Notes under the pieces: generated by a model
Seen by the model: only the letters and a program-made list of their open reading frames with translations
Told to the model about the DNA's origin: nothing
Databases searched by the model: none
Shown: piece after piece, positions 62,401 through 64,000 of the stretch
Layout: each line of letters opens with the position of its first letter
How positions within the stretch are numbered: position 1 is the first letter of the stretch
Source of the DNA: an uncultured Bacteroidota bacterium
GTDB taxonomy: Bacteria; Bacteroidota; Bacteroidia; Bacteroidales; WCHB1-69
Assembly (NCBI GenBank): GCA_902802755.1
Contig: CADCNH010000012.1
Span: forward strand, 16,181 to 80,180
Reading direction: 5' to 3'
DNA length: 64,000 nucleotides
Translations under genes and position numbers: made by a program

Positions 62401-63174
62401 TTAGTCTTTCACGCAGCGTACTGAAAAACCTAAAAAAGTGTCGCCACTGTCTTCCTGTACATTAGCCATTCCATAATTGATATTACGGTAATATGCCGTG
62501 TTTTCATAGGTATCGTGAGCAGTAGCTGTCCAGAAACTGGCGTTATAGCCGAAACTGGGATAATCTCCAAAATAATGAAAACAACCGGCAGGAAGGGCTG
62601 AGAATCCAGTGGCGTTGTTTGAGCTCGGATTATTGCCAGGAGCATCGGCCTCATCAGAAGTGTTCCAGCCCCAATTGACAGTCAGTGCCTTAGCCAAATG
62701 TTCGGCATTGCCACCTGCAACGTATTCAGGCTGTGTTTTCATGTAATCGAGCAGCGCTGTCCACTCCGCATTACTGGGCACATGCCAACCTTCAGGACAA
62801 ACACCCTGTACATGGCTGGGATTAGTATTACTGCCGTTAGATTCATGCATTACAGCACGCCAATTATACAGATAACCGTAGGTGGACACATTGGATGGAT
62901 TGCCATGAGGAGCATAACGGAAGGGGGATCCAGTACTGGGCATCTCTCCCTCTGGGATTGACGTTCCATCTGCATAACGCGTGGTACGCAAGTTCTCCGC
63001 CATCCACACCTGATTGCCTAACTTCACCGCATCATAACTGTTACCATCAATGTCAGTCACCGCATCGGTCAGAACTTTATCTTCATCTTTTTTTACCTTG
63101 TCTTTTTTGCACGATGTCATCAACATCGCTACGGAAATGACCATTATCATTCCAAATATCAATATCTTTTTCAT
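62401..63174 (-). CDS. FISUMP-domain lipoprotein
   Basis: The 257-residue protein has a lipoprotein signal with C22 in LMTSCKKDK. A fibrobacter major paralogous (FISUMP) domain follows: VKLGNQVWMAENLRTTRYAD, YGYLYNWRAVM, CPEGWHVPSNAEWTALLDYM, SALPAGCF and a C-terminal GFSVRCVKD. These proteins are surface-exposed and usually of unknown function. The ATG at 63174 places the signal peptide correctly. The gene is convergent with GH92, with only four bases between the stops. Confidence 0.88.
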   Translation of the reverse strand: MKKILIFGMIMVISVAMLMTSCKKDKVKKDEDKVLTDAVTDIDGNSYDAVKLGNQVWMAENLRTTRYADGTSIPEGEMPSTGSPFRYAPHGNPSNVSTYGYLYNWRAVMHESNGSNTNPSHVQGVCPEGWHVPSNAEWTALLDYMKTQPEYVAGGNAEHLAKALTVNWGWNTSDEADAPGNNPSSNNATGFSALPAGCFHYFGDYPSFGYNASFWTATAHDTYENTAYYRNINYGMANVQEDSGDTFLGFSVRCVKD

Positions 63175-63213
63175 TTTATTATTCTTTTTAATTAATCCAT
63201 GAAATAGTTTTTG

Positions 63214-63221
63214 CAAAAATA
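63214..63221 (-). promoter_or_regulatory. -7 box for the FISUMP lipoprotein gene
   Basis: On the minus strand TATTTTTG lies 40 bases before the start codon and matches TAnnTTTG. Confidence 0.5.
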
Positions 63222-63380
63222 CATAATTTTTTTTTAATTCAAAATTCAAAGTCCAAAATTCAAAAAAATTCTCAGTTAGTCATTTACTACTATTGCAATA
63301 AAATGGGAAATTTTTGTAAATCACATCGTATCAAATATTTACAAAAAATTTTCGTTTTTTTGATTTGAAAGACAAGGCAG

Positions 63381-63583
63381 AGTGCCAAAGGCACTATATT
63401 CTATTAACCCCGCACAACTTGTTGTGTGGGGCGTACAATGACAGGTCCTGTCTGCGTGCTGAAAGCACGCTACATTCTCTTGCTGTAGCGTACCTACGGC
63501 ACGCTGAAGTAGTGCAGATTGCTGTATACCCCACATTGCGCTACGCTTATGCGGGGTTAATAGGATTGCGTGCTTTCAGCACG
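63381..63583. repeat. Cluster of hairpins with conserved shape before gldF
   Basis: Five or more palindromes follow one another: AGTGCCaaaGGCACT (63381-63395), CCCCGCACAAC-tt-GTTGTGTGGGG (63408-63431), GCGTGCTgaaAGCACGC (63454-63470), an AGCGT-type hairpin (63487-63505), a CCCC-to-GGGG hairpin (63530-63556) and CGTGCTttcAGCACG (63569-63583). The arrangement of a triloop hairpin followed by aaCCCCGCAC-type hairpin is the same as in the element at 56587. The 569-base gap holds no gene apart from this cluster and the two promoters. Confidence 0.8.
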
Positions 63584-63716
63584 ACTAATCGCTTACATTG
63601 TATAACACTTTATAACGCACTTTTATCACTATCCTAAACAAGAAAATATCGCCACAGTAGTTTTTGTCATTTTTAACTTTCAGTTCTCAGTTTAATTAGC
63701 ACATTAAAAAATTCCG

Positions 63717-63724
63717 TATCTTTG
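63717..63724 (+). promoter_or_regulatory. -7 box for gldF
   Basis: TATCTTTG followed by caagtt lies 19 bases before the gldF start codon. Confidence 0.7.
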
Positions 63725-63743
63725 CAAGTTAATTCAAATAAAA

Positions 63744-64000
63744 ATGTACAGTCTGTATCTTAAAGAAATAAAGTCCTTCCTGAGCTCGGTACTGGGGTAC
63801 ATCTTCATCGCCGTATTCCTCATTGTGGCAGGGCTTTTCCTTTGGGTCTTCCCCAACATCAACAACGTTATTTTCGCCGGTTTGTCCGACATCCAGGGCT
63901 TGTTCAATGTGGCGGAATTCCTCTTTATTTTCTTGGTGCCTGCCATCACCATGCGCTCGTTCGCTGAGGAGAAGAAGAGCGGCACCCTCGAGCTGCTGTT
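63744..64000 (+). CDS. gldF: Gliding motility ABC transporter permease GldF, N-terminal part (runs off the window)
   Basis: The 85 visible residues begin MYSLYLKEIKSFLSSVLGYI and continue with a first membrane helix, then a second (EFLFIFLVPAITMRSFAEEK) followed by KSGTLELL. This is the canonical start of GldF, an ABC-2 type permease that works with GldG and the ATPase GldA. Such genes are required for gliding in Flavobacterium but occur in many non-gliding Bacteroidota. gldG should follow beyond the window edge. Confidence 0.9.
   Translation, partial: MYSLYLKEIKSFLSSVLGYIFIAVFLIVAGLFLWVFPNINNVIFAGLSDIQGLFNVAEFLFIFLVPAITMRSFAEEKKSGTLELL

Overview
The window looks like part of a chromosome from an uncultured Bacteroidales-type member of the Bacteroidota. 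Supporting signs are repeated promoters of the TTTG-N19-TAnnTTTG kind, type IX secretion (T9SS) genes (porU, porV, a PorP/SprF protein, gldJ), the start of gldF at the right edge, a SpsF-like PseF, a FISUMP lipoprotein and a GH92 glycosidase. No rRNA, tRNA, CRISPR array, insertion sequence or phage gene was recognised. I cannot name a genus.

Layout. 1-2484 (minus) is the N-terminal part of a large secreted repeat protein. 2801-8348 holds rsfS-ftsH-LUD and an M3 peptidase. 8361-8672 is a tandem hairpin array, followed by a disrupted cdsA that carries a fragment of miaA in reverse orientation. 9594-17982 is ispF-porV-porU (minus) and PorP/SprF-gldJ (plus). 18138-54869 is a 37-kb glycan locus: a complete pseudaminic acid pathway (pseB, C, F, G, H, I) with an O-acyltransferase pair; a ten-gene acyl-carrier operon (27933-38109); transferases; a 2,3-dehydratase/3-ketoreductase/epimerase set for a 2,6-dideoxyhexose; a YfhO-type membrane protein; FucP, a mutarotase and a nucleotidyltransferase-GHMP kinase fusion; GDP-fucose and UDP-xylose synthesis; and two GT2 enzymes. 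54939-56407 is a HipB-HipS-HipT type toxin-antitoxin module. 57087-59229 is a lone HipB-like regulator followed by recQ. 59418-63174 is a GH92 glycosidase and a FISUMP lipoprotein, and gldF begins at 63744.

How the parts fit. The sugars implied by the locus (pseudaminic acid, fucose, xylose, a 2,6-dideoxyhexose) are an unusual combination that matches the published O-glycan of Tannerella forsythia S-layer proteins. The locus lies beside genes of the secretion system that exports such proteins. My best candidate for a new system is the acyl operon. It encodes two carrier proteins, two KAS III-like enzymes, an adenylating enzyme, SDRs, a VOC protein, a two-subunit transketolase and a LuxE-LuxC fused acyl reductase. 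It could make an unusual acyl, aldehyde or ketol group for the glycan.

Cautions. Three genes (cdsA, an SDR and the 2,3-dehydratase) are broken by internal replacement or deletion with a frame change. These could be real or assembly errors. Intergenic DNA is rich in short hairpin repeats of at least three kinds plus low-complexity strings.
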